A DNA stretch of 64,000 bases from Thalassotalea sp. G2M2-11 (GTDB lineage Bacteria; Pseudomonadota; Gammaproteobacteria; Enterobacterales; Alteromonadaceae): contig NZ_JADNYL010000004.1 of assembly GCF_017168195.1 (NCBI RefSeq), forward strand, positions 248,001-312,000, given 5' to 3'. Position 1 is the first letter of the stretch. Each line of letters opens with the position of its first letter. The position numbers and the translations under genes were made by a program. The notes below the pieces were generated by a model. The model made no database searches and had not been told where the DNA came from. It worked only from the letters and a program-made list of their open reading frames with translations. Shown piece after piece: positions 16,050 to 25,476 of this stretch.

Positions 16050-19000
16050 ATGGAAGTAAAACCTCTGATACTTCTAGCCTCTTTGTGTGCTTTACAGCTA
16101 CAAGCTGAAGAAGTGACAAACGCGTGCTTTAATTGCCCGCCTTTAGATACGGTTGCTGATGCCAGCACTTTTGATGATGCGAGCTACTATGCTGATGCGT
16201 TAGCAGCGGTTGCCAATAATCAAACTGCGGCAGCAATCAAAGCGGCTATCACAACGAGCATTAGCCAACATCATAAAGTACTCACCTATTCAGAAGTCTG
16301 GACGGCATTGACCGAGACTGATGAAGATCCAGCCAATAGTGCCAATGTTATTTTACTTTATAAAGGTACTTCTTTGCCGAAAATGTCAAATGGCAGTGGT
16401 ACGCAAAGTAGTGATCCAGATAATTGGAATCGTGAACATGTCTGGGCGAAAAGCCATGGATTTTCGAGCTCAAGTAACGAAGCCTATACTGATATTCATC
16501 ATTTAAGACCGACAGATATTTCGGTTAATTCATCACGTGGTAATTTAGATTTTGATAATAGTGATGCTCCGCTATCAGAAGCACCGAGCAATAGGGTTGA
16601 CGATGACTCGTTTGAACCCAGAGATGCGGTAAAAGGTGACGTTGCTCGTATGGTGTTTTATATGGATACACGATATGAAGGCTTAGGTGATATTACTCCC
16701 GATTTAACAGTATTAGATCGATTAACTGCTAGTGGTGAAGCGGCGCTGGGCCGTTTATGTCGTTTATTAGAATGGCATAGTAACGATCCTGTCGATGGAA
16801 CAGAAATTAATAGAAATAATCGTATTTATGAATTTCAGGGCAATAGAAACCCATTTATCGATCACCCTGAGTGGGTCAATGTGTTGTACGATGCGCCTGC
16901 ATGTAGCAACGATACCGGTGGCGGAGATACTGGCGGCGGAGATACAGGCGGCGGAGATACAGGCGGTGAGTCTCCGGTAGCAACCAGCGTTATGATTTCA
17001 GGTGTTATTGATGGCCCATTATCTGGCGGCGTACCTAAAGCCGTTGAGTTATATATCGCCAATGATATTACGGACTTAAGTGTTTGTGGTATTGGCTCAG
17101 CAAATAATGGTGGTGGTACTGATGGACAAGAGTTTACTTTCCCAGCAGAATCAGCAACAGCGGGATCATATCTTTACGTGGCATCAGAAGCCACAGGTTT
17201 TGAAGCCTTCTTTGGCTTTGCTCCAGACTATACTGCAAGTGCAGCCAATGTGAATGGTGATGATGCCATTGAACTGTTCTGTAATGGTGAAGTTGTCGAT
17301 ACCTTTGGTGATATTCATACCGATGGTACGGGACAACCATGGGAATATAAGGATGGTTGGGCTTATCGTAATGACAACACGACAGCAGATGGTGCTGATT
17401 TTAACCTTAATCATTGGACATTTAGTGGTAAAGACGTGCTTGATGGTCAATCAAACAACGCGGGCGCAGACACACCTTTTCCCAGTAAAAGTTTTACTTT
17501 GGGTGAGCCGTTAATTATTACCGGTATTTTCGATGGGCCATTATCAGGTGGCACGCCTAAGGCAATTGAATTATACGCGCCGTTTGGTGTTGCTGACTTA
17601 AGTGCTTGTGGTATCGGTTCGGCTAATAACGGTGGCGGTAGTGATGGTGAAGAGTTTACATTCCCTGCTGAAGCAGTAGCTGCCGGTAGTTATATATATA
17701 TCGCCACGGAAACAGCAGGTTTTGAAGCGTATTTCGGTATCTCTCCTGACTATATTACCGGTGCAGCTGGCATCAATGGTGACGATGCTGTTGAGTTATT
17801 CTGTCACGATCAAGTGATCGATACCTTTGGTGAAATTAACCAAGATGGTACTGGCCAATCATGGGAATACAAAGATGGATGGGCATACCGAAATTCTGCT
17901 ACAAGCAATGATGCCAATGTATTTGATATTAGCCATTGGAGCTTTAGTGGTAAGGATGCCAATGATGGTGAGTCTAGCAATGATACCGCGGCCAAGCCAT
18001 TTCCTATCGCCAGCTTTGCCGATGAGCAAGATCCTAGTGAACCACCAGTGAGTGCCCTTGGTCAATGTTATGATCAGGCAACACTAATTCATGAGATCCA
18101 AGGTGAAACGAACATTTCCCCCTTAGTTGATCAATCGCATGTGGTTGAAGGTGTGGTTAGCGCGGTATTTTCCGATCTAAACGGTTTCTTCATGCAAGAA
18201 GAACTAACCGATCAAGACGATAACTCATTGACGTCTGAGGGCATTTTTGTTTATCACAATCAAAATACTGTTTCGCCAAATGTTGGTGATGTAGTACGTG
18301 TGATTGGTGCTGTGAGTGAGCATTATGGTAATACCCAAGTCAGTGCCACAGAAGATTTGTTAACTTGTGGCTCAGACACTCTAGTGGCCAGCGAATTAAC
18401 CTTACCTTTAACTGATGATAGCGTGTTAGAAACCGTTGAAGGTATGTTAGTGGTACTTTCACAAACGTTGACGGTTGTGAATAACGACAGTTTAAGCCGT
18501 TATGGTGAAATTACCGTCGCATCAGAGCGCCTATATAACCCTACGCAAATTGCTAGCCCTGGTGAAGCGGCGATGCAAGTTAAAGCTGATAATAAGCTTA
18601 AGCAGTTATTAATTGATGATGGTCGAACCGTACAAAACGCAGACTCAGTGCCTTATCCAGCACCTGAATTAAGTGCTGATAACAGTTTACGTGCTGGTAC
18701 TCAAGTTGCGGGGATTGAAGGGGTCATTACCTATGCTTATAAACAATATCGTTTACAACCGACCCAAGCACTTAATTTTATTGATGCTAATCCACGTTTA
18801 GCGACACCTGAACTAGCAGCACAAGGTGATTTAACCCTTGCAAGCTTCAATGTTTTAAACTTTTTTAATGGTGATGGTCAAGGAGCAGGCTTCCCAACGT
18901 CACGTGGAGCAGATACTGCGGAAGAATTTGTTCGCCAGCGTGATAAGTTAATTTCAGCGTTACTTGCCATGAACGCAGATGTTGTTGGCTTAATGGAGCT

Positions 19001-20072
19001 AGAAAACGATGGCTTTGGTGAGTTTAGTGCCATTCAGGATCTGGTGAATGGGTTAAACGCCAATGCGGCTGAGGGTCAATGGGCATTTGTTAATTTACAT
19101 GTTGATAATGTCGGTACCGATCAAATTAGCTCAGGCATCATCTATCGTAGCGATAAGGTGGCTGAAGTCGGTACGGCAACATTTACCACTCAAGCTCCAT
19201 TTGATTACGGTAACCGCCCTCCGGTTGTACAAACATTTAAAGATTTATCTAATCAAGATGAGTTCAACCTTGTAGTGACTCATTTGCGCTCAAAAGGCAG
19301 CTGTCGAAAAGCACAAGGTGATGATAAAGACTTAAACGATGGTCAAGGATGTTGGAATGCCACCCGCGTGTTGGCAGTTAATACGTTATTAGCATGGCTA
19401 GATACTCAGCCAACAGGGATTGATGAAGCAGATACTATTATTCTTGGGGATATGAATGCTTACAGCATGGAAGACCCTATTAATACTTTTAAAGCAGCAG
19501 GCTTTGCACATTTAATGCAAGAGTTTCACGGTGATCAATCCTATTCGTATGTGTATCGTGGCGAATCTGGCAGTTTAGACCACGCCTTTTCATCCCCGAC
19601 AATGCGTAAGAAAGTAAAGGCTATTACTGACTGGCATATTAATGCCGATGAGCCGCGAACACTTGATTACAATATGGAGTATAAGTCTGACTATCAGTTG
19701 GCAAATTTGTATGCCAACAATGCTTATCGTGCTTCTGATCACGACCCAGTAGTGATTGCGCTCGATACTTATCAAGAATTTGACGTGACTTGGGATAATT
19801 TGTCAGGTAATCCAGGCTGGAGAACCTATAGTTTTGATTTGCCCGCTGGAATGAAAATGTTAGAAATCACCACACAAAACGGTAGTGGTGACGTACAGTT
19901 GTTTGTTGAGCACAATAAAAAGCCAACCTATGGTCACTTTGATTGTCAATCAACAGAAAAAGGTAGCACACAATCTTGTGTGTTTGATGCGCCACAGGCA
20001 GGTACTTGGTATATCCGTATTCGTGGTGGCCGATATCAAGGCGTGGATATGAAAGCTTATTATCATAATTAG
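16050..20072 (+). CDS. giant secreted nuclease: endonuclease I + two lamin-tail + ExeM-like phosphatase-fold nuclease
   Basis: A 1340-aa exported enzyme expected to degrade extracellular DNA. After a signal peptide, an EndA/NucM endonuclease I domain (DNWNREHVWAKSHGF near residue 125, DIHHLRPTD near 148) is followed by a (GGGDT)n linker (about 289-307). Two lamin-tail domains follow, similar to each other (about 315-485 and 489-660; both begin [SI]G-[VI]-[IF]-DGPLSGG and contain GIGSANNGGG), then an OB-like region (about 670-915). The endonuclease/exonuclease/phosphatase domain (about 928-1240; LASFNVLNFFNG, LMELENDGFG, GDMNAYSMEDPI, SDHDPV) and a C-terminal PPC domain complete it. ATG at 16050 with AAGGA 8 bases upstream. 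Confidence 0.9.
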   Translation: MEVKPLILLASLCALQLQAEEVTNACFNCPPLDTVADASTFDDASYYADALAAVANNQTAAAIKAAITTSISQHHKVLTYSEVWTALTETDEDPANSANVILLYKGTSLPKMSNGSGTQSSDPDNWNREHVWAKSHGFSSSSNEAYTDIHHLRPTDISVNSSRGNLDFDNSDAPLSEAPSNRVDDDSFEPRDAVKGDVARMVFYMDTRYEGLGDITPDLTVLDRLTASGEAALGRLCRLLEWHSNDPVDGTEINRNNRIYEFQGNRNPFIDHPEWVNVLYDAPACSNDTGGGDTGGGDTGGGDTGGESPVATSVMISGVIDGPLSGGVPKAVELYIANDITDLSVCGIGSANNGGGTDGQEFTFPAESATAGSYLYVASEATGFEAFFGFAPDYTASAANVNGDDAIELFCNGEVVDTFGDIHTDGTGQPWEYKDGWAYRNDNTTADGADFNLNHWTFSGKDVLDGQSNNAGADTPFPSKSFTLGEPLIITGIFDGPLSGGTPKAIELYAPFGVADLSACGIGSANNGGGSDGEEFTFPAEAVAAGSYIYIATETAGFEAYFGISPDYITGAAGINGDDAVELFCHDQVIDTFGEINQDGTGQSWEYKDGWAYRNSATSNDANVFDISHWSFSGKDANDGESSNDTAAKPFPIASFADEQDPSEPPVSALGQCYDQATLIHEIQGETNISPLVDQSHVVEGVVSAVFSDLNGFFMQEELTDQDDNSLTSEGIFVYHNQNTVSPNVGDVVRVIGAVSEHYGNTQVSATEDLLTCGSDTLVASELTLPLTDDSVLETVEGMLVVLSQTLTVVNNDSLSRYGEITVASERLYNPTQIASPGEAAMQVKADNKLKQLLIDDGRTVQNADSVPYPAPELSADNSLRAGTQVAGIEGVITYAYKQYRLQPTQALNFIDANPRLATPELAAQGDLTLASFNVLNFFNGDGQGAGFPTSRGADTAEEFVRQRDKLISALLAMNADVVGLMELENDGFGEFSAIQDLVNGLNANAAEGQWAFVNLHVDNVGTDQISSGIIYRSDKVAEVGTATFTTQAPFDYGNRPPVVQTFKDLSNQDEFNLVVTHLRSKGSCRKAQGDDKDLNDGQGCWNATRVLAVNTLLAWLDTQPTGIDEADTIILGDMNAYSMEDPINTFKAAGFAHLMQEFHGDQSYSYVYRGESGSLDHAFSSPTMRKKVKAITDWHINADEPRTLDYNMEYKSDYQLANLYANNAYRASDHDPVVIALDTYQEFDVTWDNLSGNPGWRTYSFDLPAGMKMLEITTQNGSGDVQLFVEHNKKPTYGHFDCQSTEKGSTQSCVFDAPQAGTWYIRIRGGRYQGVDMKAYYHN

Positions 20073-20097
20073 TTCAACTGATATTATGAGATAAGCA

Positions 20098-20123
20098 TAA
20101 AAAAGGGGAAGCTAAGCTTCCCC
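20098..20123 (-). terminator. terminator after the DcaP-like porin
   Basis: GGGGAAG-CTAAG-CTTCCCC (20105-20123) followed on the minus strand by a T run (20098-20104). It is the terminator of the minus-strand porin. The small ACCTC/GAGGT hairpin at 20131-20146 lies between it and the porin stop. Confidence 0.75.
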
Positions 20124-20181
20124 ACAAACAACCTCAAAAAACGAGGTTAACTAACGCAAGCACGTTACGTGAATAATGTCA

Positions 20182-21240
20182 TTACAAGACATATTTCACA
20201 GAAAATTGCGCATAATCAGAATCTGCCGTTAGATCTTTTGCTTCAAAATTACCCACTTCTAGCCCATAAGACAGTTTTGGATTGATTTGTTTGAAGATAT
20301 TGATGCCCCAGTGAGTACGGTCACGATCTGATTCATCCGTTTCTTGGTTACCGTAGAAGAAATTAGAACGTAAATCTTCTGTCCAGAAATGACGATATGA
20401 TACTAATATTGCGGTGGATTCTTCGACTTCTTCGCCAACTAAATCAGTTGCTGCTGCTGCACCTACGTAGCGACCCGTATTACCACCGTGGAATTGAAAG
20501 CGTAAATCATCTTTACCGACGGTTTTGATACGACCAGCAATACCGTAACCTAAAGCAGATTCTGATTCACCCATCGCGGTTTCAAGTTGTTTAGCTACTG
20601 CAGCAACAGATACATTACCCCAATCACCTTTAAAGGTATATTTACCGATAACATCAGGCACAGAATCTTTTGAACCATAGCCCCCAGCGCCTACATAGCC
20701 GCCATATGATTCTGGGTTTTCAATTGCCACCTGAAAATTACCGTTAGTGTAACGTACTTGATCTTGACGAATAAACGCTGAGGCAACCAGTGGGCCACCA
20801 AAATCAGCAGCTTCAGCTATGGCACTGGTATTAACAAAGGTTGACCAAGTTTGTCCAACGGTCCAGTTTTTATATTTAATGAAGGCATGGCGTAAACGCG
20901 GATGTCTTGAGTTGGTAAGTTTTTCATTGCCGCCACCGCCAAATAAGTCAAACTCGATAAAGCCAGTGACATCACCATGAACATACTTAGTATTGATACG
21001 GGTAGAATCTGCATGGAAACGCACATTCGAAATGTCATCTTTAACCACATGACCAATCCAAAAATCGTCATTAGTGAGTGTTGAAGCGGCATTACCGTCA
21101 ATGTAACGGATATCACCTTGAATATAACCGCCAAAGGTGATGGTGTCTTGATCCGACAATTTAATTTCATAGCCGGCGTTGGCACTGCCAGCTATGACCA
21201 ATAAACTAGTAGCCAATAAGCTTTTTTTACTGTTAAACAT
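20182..21240 (-). CDS. DcaP-like trimeric porin
   Basis: A 352-aa outer-membrane porin: signal peptide (cleavage near SANA/GY), then a beta-barrel with TITFGGYIQGDIRYIDGN, RIN-type constriction segment DSTRINTKYVHGDVTGFIEFD and FKQINPKLSYGLEVGNFEAK at the end. This pattern matches the DcaP family of porins for dicarboxylates and other negatively charged small molecules. Transcribed alone, divergent from the DPP IV gene across a 340-base region with paired TTAGAC repeats. Confidence 0.83.
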   Translation of the reverse strand: MFNSKKSLLATSLLVIAGSANAGYEIKLSDQDTITFGGYIQGDIRYIDGNAASTLTNDDFWIGHVVKDDISNVRFHADSTRINTKYVHGDVTGFIEFDLFGGGGNEKLTNSRHPRLRHAFIKYKNWTVGQTWSTFVNTSAIAEAADFGGPLVASAFIRQDQVRYTNGNFQVAIENPESYGGYVGAGGYGSKDSVPDVIGKYTFKGDWGNVSVAAVAKQLETAMGESESALGYGIAGRIKTVGKDDLRFQFHGGNTGRYVGAAAATDLVGEEVEESTAILVSYRHFWTEDLRSNFFYGNQETDESDRDRTHWGINIFKQINPKLSYGLEVGNFEAKDLTADSDYAQFSVKYVL

Positions 21241-21363
21241 TCTACTTTCCCCGTGTGTTAGCCGTTGAACAACAACCGAATATTCGTTGGCTAGAGTTAT
21301 CTTTGTTTTTGAAATTTATATTGTTATGGCTATTAAGGTAGATGGTTTACTTTGATTAAGGAA

Positions 21364-21408
21364 TTAGACCTAAGTCTAAATTATGAGCAAATTCATTAGA
21401 CTTTAGTC
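21364..21408. promoter_or_regulatory. paired TTAGAC-type operators between porin and peptidase genes
   Basis: Two similar 13-mers, TTAGACCTAAGTC (21364-21376) and TTAGACTTTAGTC (21396-21408), start 32 bases apart, three helical turns, so on the same DNA face. The first is part of a perfect palindrome TTAGAC-CTAA-GTCTAA. They sit in the middle of the divergent promoter region. Likely binding sites of a dimeric regulator; which one is unknown. Confidence 0.5.
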
Positions 21409-21582
21409 GCGTTTTGACGCTAAATCGGGATTTCACCGCGTAAATACTTTCACTCAACGTGAGTTAATTTTCTTACTGAAAAGTTGTGGTAGAATCGCGA
21501 GAATTTTGACAAATAGCTGATGGTATCGCCAAGTTGTTTGGCTATATATCGGTAATTACTAATAATAATGCAAGGTTATTTT

Positions 21583-23865
21583 ATGAGAAAGCTCCTTTCT
21601 GCAACGGCAGTGTTAGCAATGCTAGGCCAAGTAAGCCATGCACAACAACTCAGTGTTGATGATTATAAACGTGCTGAGCAACAGCTATCTGCAACCACAA
21701 GTCAATTAGTCACTGGTACTGTCGACTATCCTCATTGGTCCGGTGATCAGCGGTTAAGCTATCGCAGTCACACAAGTGAAGGAAATCGTTTTTATCGCTT
21801 TGATGTTGCGACGCAAAAAAAACAACTAGCGTTTGATCATCAAAAATTGGCTGAAGCGTTAGCGCGTATCACAGAAAGTGATGTGGATAAAAACAAACTG
21901 CCATTTCGCACCTTTGAGTACCTTGACGATAATCGCATTAGCTTATTGATAAAAGATGCAAGCTATCGTTGTGATCTAAGTCGTTATTTATGTAAAAAAG
22001 ACAAGTTAGCAAAAAAATCCAATGAATTGTTATCACCTGATGGTAAGCGTGCCGTCTTTATTCGTGAACATAATTTATGGGTACGTGATATAGCCTCTGA
22101 TCAGGAAACGCAATTAACCACAGATGGTGTTGAAAACTTTGGTTATGCGACCAATAACGCAGGTTGGGTACGTCGCACAACACCTGTCGTGAAATGGTCG
22201 CCTGATTCCAAAAAGTTAACCACTTTTAAGCATGATAGCCGTAACGTTGGTGAAATGGGGGTTGTCTCTACTAAGGTTGGTCATCCGAAAATTGATGTGT
22301 GGAAGTATCCATTGCCAGGCGATGAGCATATTTTCAAAATTCATCGTGTCGTAATTGACCTTGAATCGGCGAAGGTGATCCCATTAGAAATGGCTCCAGA
22401 TGATCATCGCTCAACCATCACCGATCATGTCGCTGACCGTGATGGTAGTCTTTTTGATATTGATTGGGCACAAGATAGCTCACACTTTGCGTTTGTTTCT
22501 TCATCAAGAGACCATAAAAAAGCCACATTACGCATTGCTAATGCCACGACAGGCAAAGTTAATACAATTTTTACAGAAACCGAAGAGACTTTTTTCGAAT
22601 CGGGTGTCGGAAGTGTGAGTTGGCATTACTTAGATAAGAGCAATGAAATTATTTGGTTTTCACAACGCTCTGATTGGGGACACCTTTACTTGTTAGATGC
22701 TAGCACTGGCAAGGTGAAGCAGCAGATCACTCAAGGTGATTGGACAGTGATTTCATTACTCAATGTTGATCATGATAGTGGTAAGTTAATTTTTACTGGC
22801 GCTGGTCGTGAAGGTGGTGATCCGTATTTTCATTACCTATACAGTGTGAATAAAGATGGTTCTGATCTTAGGTTACTGACGCCTGAAAAAATGCATCATC
22901 GCATTACTTTGTCTGACAATGGTCAGTATTTTGTCGATCGCGTTTCAAGTTATAACCAAGCGGAAACTACCTATGTCCGTAGCACAGACACTGGCAAAGG
23001 TGCGGTGTTAGAGCAAATGAATATCGAGTCGTTGTTATCAACTGGCTGGCAAGCGCCAACGCCGTTTGTTGTTAAAGACAGAAACGGTGAACATGATATT
23101 TATGGCTTGATGTATTTACCAAGTAATTTCGATAAAAATAAACGTTATCCGGTAGTCAATTATTTGTATCCAGGCCCGCAAGTAGGCAGCATTCGTGGTC
23201 GTCATTTCCGCAGTGCGCGAGGAGATAATCAAGCGATCGCCGAATTGGGCTTTATTGTCATTGAGATTGACGCATTAGGCACACCAGGTCGTTCGAAAAG
23301 CTTCCATGAGTTTTATTATGGCAATATGGGCGATAGCGGTATTCCTGATCAAGTGTCAGCAATTAAGCAGTTGGCACAAAAGCACCAATGGATAGATGTA
23401 AACCGAGTTGGTATTTGGGGACATTCGGGAGGCGGCTTTGCGTCAACGCGCGCACTGTTAACATATCCTGATTTTTATCGTGTTGCGGTTTCACAAGCAG
23501 GTAATCATGATAACCGTCTATACGCCGATGAATGGGGTGAAAAGTGGCATGGTTTGGAAGTAAAAAATGAAGACGGCACCAGTAATTATGACAGCCAAGC
23601 GAACCAGCTAATTGTTGATAAACTAAAAGGCAAGTTATTAATAGCTCACGGTACTATGGATACCAATGTTCATCCTAACAATACCTTAGCGGTGGTTGAC
23701 GCCTTGATCGAAGCGAATAAAGATTTTGACATGTTGATCTTGCCTAACCGTGGCCATGGCTTTGCCCGTGAACCGTATATGATGCGCAAACGTTGGGATT
23801 ATTTTGTTAAACACTTACTAGGGGCAACCCCACCAAAAGAGTTTAACTTTACCACGTTAAAATAA
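21583..23865 (+). CDS. dipeptidyl-peptidase IV (S9B) family serine peptidase
   Basis: A 760-aa secreted prolyl dipeptidyl peptidase. After the signal peptide (MRKLLSATAVLAMLGQVSHA) comes an eight-bladed beta-propeller (about 50-470) that gates access, then the alpha/beta-hydrolase domain. The triad is readable as S615 in GIWGHSGGGF, D693 in HGTMDTNVHPNN and H725 in LPNRGHGF. Removes X-Pro or X-Ala dipeptides from peptides in the periplasm. The start is the ATG at 21583, eight bases after AAGG; an upstream ATG at 21568 has no ribosome site. Terminator follows at 23888. Confidence 0.92.
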   Translation: MRKLLSATAVLAMLGQVSHAQQLSVDDYKRAEQQLSATTSQLVTGTVDYPHWSGDQRLSYRSHTSEGNRFYRFDVATQKKQLAFDHQKLAEALARITESDVDKNKLPFRTFEYLDDNRISLLIKDASYRCDLSRYLCKKDKLAKKSNELLSPDGKRAVFIREHNLWVRDIASDQETQLTTDGVENFGYATNNAGWVRRTTPVVKWSPDSKKLTTFKHDSRNVGEMGVVSTKVGHPKIDVWKYPLPGDEHIFKIHRVVIDLESAKVIPLEMAPDDHRSTITDHVADRDGSLFDIDWAQDSSHFAFVSSSRDHKKATLRIANATTGKVNTIFTETEETFFESGVGSVSWHYLDKSNEIIWFSQRSDWGHLYLLDASTGKVKQQITQGDWTVISLLNVDHDSGKLIFTGAGREGGDPYFHYLYSVNKDGSDLRLLTPEKMHHRITLSDNGQYFVDRVSSYNQAETTYVRSTDTGKGAVLEQMNIESLLSTGWQAPTPFVVKDRNGEHDIYGLMYLPSNFDKNKRYPVVNYLYPGPQVGSIRGRHFRSARGDNQAIAELGFIVIEIDALGTPGRSKSFHEFYYGNMGDSGIPDQVSAIKQLAQKHQWIDVNRVGIWGHSGGGFASTRALLTYPDFYRVAVSQAGNHDNRLYADEWGEKWHGLEVKNEDGTSNYDSQANQLIVDKLKGKLLIAHGTMDTNVHPNNTLAVVDALIEANKDFDMLILPNRGHGFAREPYMMRKRWDYFVKHLLGATPPKEFNFTTLK

Positions 23866-23887
23866 TCGTTAACCGATATTAAAGATT

Positions 23888-23911
23888 AAGGAGCTTCGGC
23901 TCCTTTTTTTT
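23888..23911 (+). terminator. terminator after the DPP IV gene
   Basis: AAGGAGC-TTCG-GCTCCTT with a UUCG tetraloop, then eight or more Ts to 23911. Textbook intrinsic terminator 22 bases past the stop codon. Confidence 0.93.
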
Positions 23912-23993
23912 ACCGATGAGTTATTCATTGTGCTAGATCAATATATCAGTTATTCCTTTGGTTATGATAAAGAAAACCAAGGAGGTAATTGCC

Positions 23994-24308
23994 ATGATGA
24001 AAGACCAATTATCACAGAGTTTACTCAATAAAAAAGCTGAATTAAGTAAGCGCATTGCTGCAATAGAAGCCGACTTTAAAAAGGGGCGATCGGCAGATTT
24101 TTCAGAGCAAACCACCGAGAGTGAAAATGATGAAGTGCTAGACGGTATTCATCATGAGGCAAAAGTGGAACTTTCATTAATCTCTCATGCCTTGGAACGG
24201 ATAGAAAATGGCAGTTATGGGGTATGTGAACAGTGCGATGAAGCAATTGCACAAGAGCGATTAAAAGCGGTGCCATACACCACAACTTGTATAGATTGTG
24301 CACAATAA
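23994..24308 (+). CDS. DksA/TraR-family C4 zinc-finger protein
   Basis: A 104-aa protein with an N-terminal coiled coil (about 1-70) and a C4 zinc finger CEQC...CIDC near the C-terminus (C-x2-C-x17-C-x2-C). Family members enter the RNA polymerase secondary channel or act as small regulators; this short form lacks an obvious DxxDxA tip of true DksA. The start is the ATG at 23994, preceded by AAGGAGGT; an in-frame upstream ATG is less likely. It is 12 bases before the YdcH-like gene and surely co-transcribed. Confidence 0.88.
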   Translation: MMKDQLSQSLLNKKAELSKRIAAIEADFKKGRSADFSEQTTESENDEVLDGIHHEAKVELSLISHALERIENGSYGVCEQCDEAIAQERLKAVPYTTTCIDCAQ

Positions 24309-24320
24309 AAGGATGACGTT

Positions 24321-24572
24321 ATGACGATTGAAAAACACGACTTACATCATGAATTTCCTGAGTTTGAGCAAGAGATCCGTCAATTAAAAATGTCGAATGC
24401 ACATTTTGCTCGGTTATTTAAAGAATATCACGAGAAAGATCATGAAGTGCATCGTATTGAACAAGGGGTAGAAAATACCTCAGATGAATATTTAGAAGTA
24501 CAGAAGAAGCAAAGATTACTCCTAAAAGACCAGTTATTTACCTTGTTAAAACAGGCGCAAGCAGTCGCCTAA
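24321..24572 (+). CDS. YdcH/DUF465 family coiled-coil protein
   Basis: An 83-aa highly charged helical protein with the DUF465 pattern: HHEFPEFEQEIRQLKMSNAHFARLFKEYHE followed by a conserved HRIE and a Lys/Gln-rich second helix. Function unknown; usually a helical hairpin. Second gene of a two-gene operon with the DksA-like protein, closed by a strong terminator at 24603. Confidence 0.9.
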   Translation: MTIEKHDLHHEFPEFEQEIRQLKMSNAHFARLFKEYHEKDHEVHRIEQGVENTSDEYLEVQKKQRLLLKDQLFTLLKQAQAVA

Positions 24573-24602
24573 TACTGCACCTTGATACACTCCGTTGTTT
24601 TT

Positions 24603-24630
24603 GGCTGATGTTCTGCATCAGCCTTTTTTT
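24603..24630 (+). terminator. terminator after the ydcH-like gene
   Basis: GGCTGATG-TTCTG-CATCAGCC (24603-24623) followed by seven Ts. Intrinsic terminator of the DksA-like/YdcH-like operon. Confidence 0.93.
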
Positions 24631-24640
24631 ATCTGTTGTG

Positions 24641-25048
24641 TTATTGCCTGCTGGGTTCAAAGCCATCGTATCGTGGCAAATCTGCATCTAAATCATCCCA
24701 ACTGGCTTTGGAGCTGACAAAATTATGAGAGATTGGACGTTCGTTTATCTCTGAATCCAATAAACCTAACCTGAGGCGAATGCGATTTGGATCGTCATCA
24801 TTCGAGCTGTAAATAGGTGAGCCACAGGTTTGGCAAAAATGACGATATCGGCCCGCTTTAAACGAAAAATGTGATAAGTTTTCTTGTCCTTGGCTGATGA
24901 TAAAATCTTTGGTCTTAACAAAGCCATTGGTTGCATAAGCGGTGCCGCTGTTTTTACGGCACAAAGAGCAATGACAGTGAATGATTTCATTAATTGTGCC
25001 TGTGATGGCAACATGTACCTTGCCACATAAGCACTGTCCTTTATACAT
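24641..25048 (-). CDS. GFA (CENP-V/GFA) family zinc protein
   Basis: A 135-aa protein of the glutathione-dependent formaldehyde-activating-like family. The zinc ligands are in CLCGKV (N-terminus), HCHCSLCRK and FCQTCGSPIY. Most family members outside methylotrophs have no proven activity; they are presumed glutathione- or thiol-linked carbon-sulfur lyases. First from the 3' end of a run of small minus-strand genes (GFA, csaA, monooxygenase, GNAT), with short gaps between them. Confidence 0.88.
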   Translation of the reverse strand: MYKGQCLCGKVHVAITGTINEIIHCHCSLCRKNSGTAYATNGFVKTKDFIISQGQENLSHFSFKAGRYRHFCQTCGSPIYSSNDDDPNRIRLRLGLLDSEINERPISHNFVSSKASWDDLDADLPRYDGFEPSRQ

Positions 25049-25071
25049 AATATCCTACCTTAAATCCTGTG

Positions 25072-25410
25072 TTACGCTAAGCGTGTGCCATTAGGCACTA
25101 GTTTGTCTGGTACCGCAAGCACCACGGCATTATCGTCTCGGTGAAATCCTGTTACTAAGCATTCTGACATAATTGGACCGATTTGCTTGGGTGGAAAGTT
25201 AACAACTGCCATCACTTGCTTACCGATGAGCTCTTCTTTTTGATAAATATCAGTGATCTGCGCACTTGATTTTTTAACCCCAATGGCGTCGCCAAAATCA
25301 ACTTTTAGTATGTAGGCTGGGTTACGCGCCTGAGGAAAATCATCTACCGCGATTATGGTGCCAGCGCACAGTTGCACTCGTTGAAATTCATCCCATTGTA
25401 ATTCCTTCAT
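25072..25410 (-). CDS. csaA: CsaA-type tRNA-binding domain protein
   Basis: A 112-aa stand-alone tRNA-binding (OB-fold) domain, as in CsaA. Conserved residues include AGTIIAVDDFPQARNPAYILKVDFG, KKSSAQITD, a GKQVMAVVNFPPKQIGPIMSE motif and the C-terminal PNG. Forms dimers; reported roles of the family are chaperone-like and tRNA-binding. Separated by 23 bases from the GFA gene on the same strand. Confidence 0.9.
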   Translation of the reverse strand: MKELQWDEFQRVQLCAGTIIAVDDFPQARNPAYILKVDFGDAIGVKKSSAQITDIYQKEELIGKQVMAVVNFPPKQIGPIMSECLVTGFHRDDNAVVLAVPDKLVPNGTRLA

Positions 25411-25476
25411 AGTAGTGTCCTTTTTATTTGCATGTTCGGTTCGTTCTGGTCAATGACTATGACAGCAGAATTTGGG

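Noticed and set aside
16912-16971. GGAGATACAGGCGGC-type tandem repeat as a separate repeat element
   Set aside because: It encodes the (GGGDT)n linker of the nuclease in frame and needs no other explanation.
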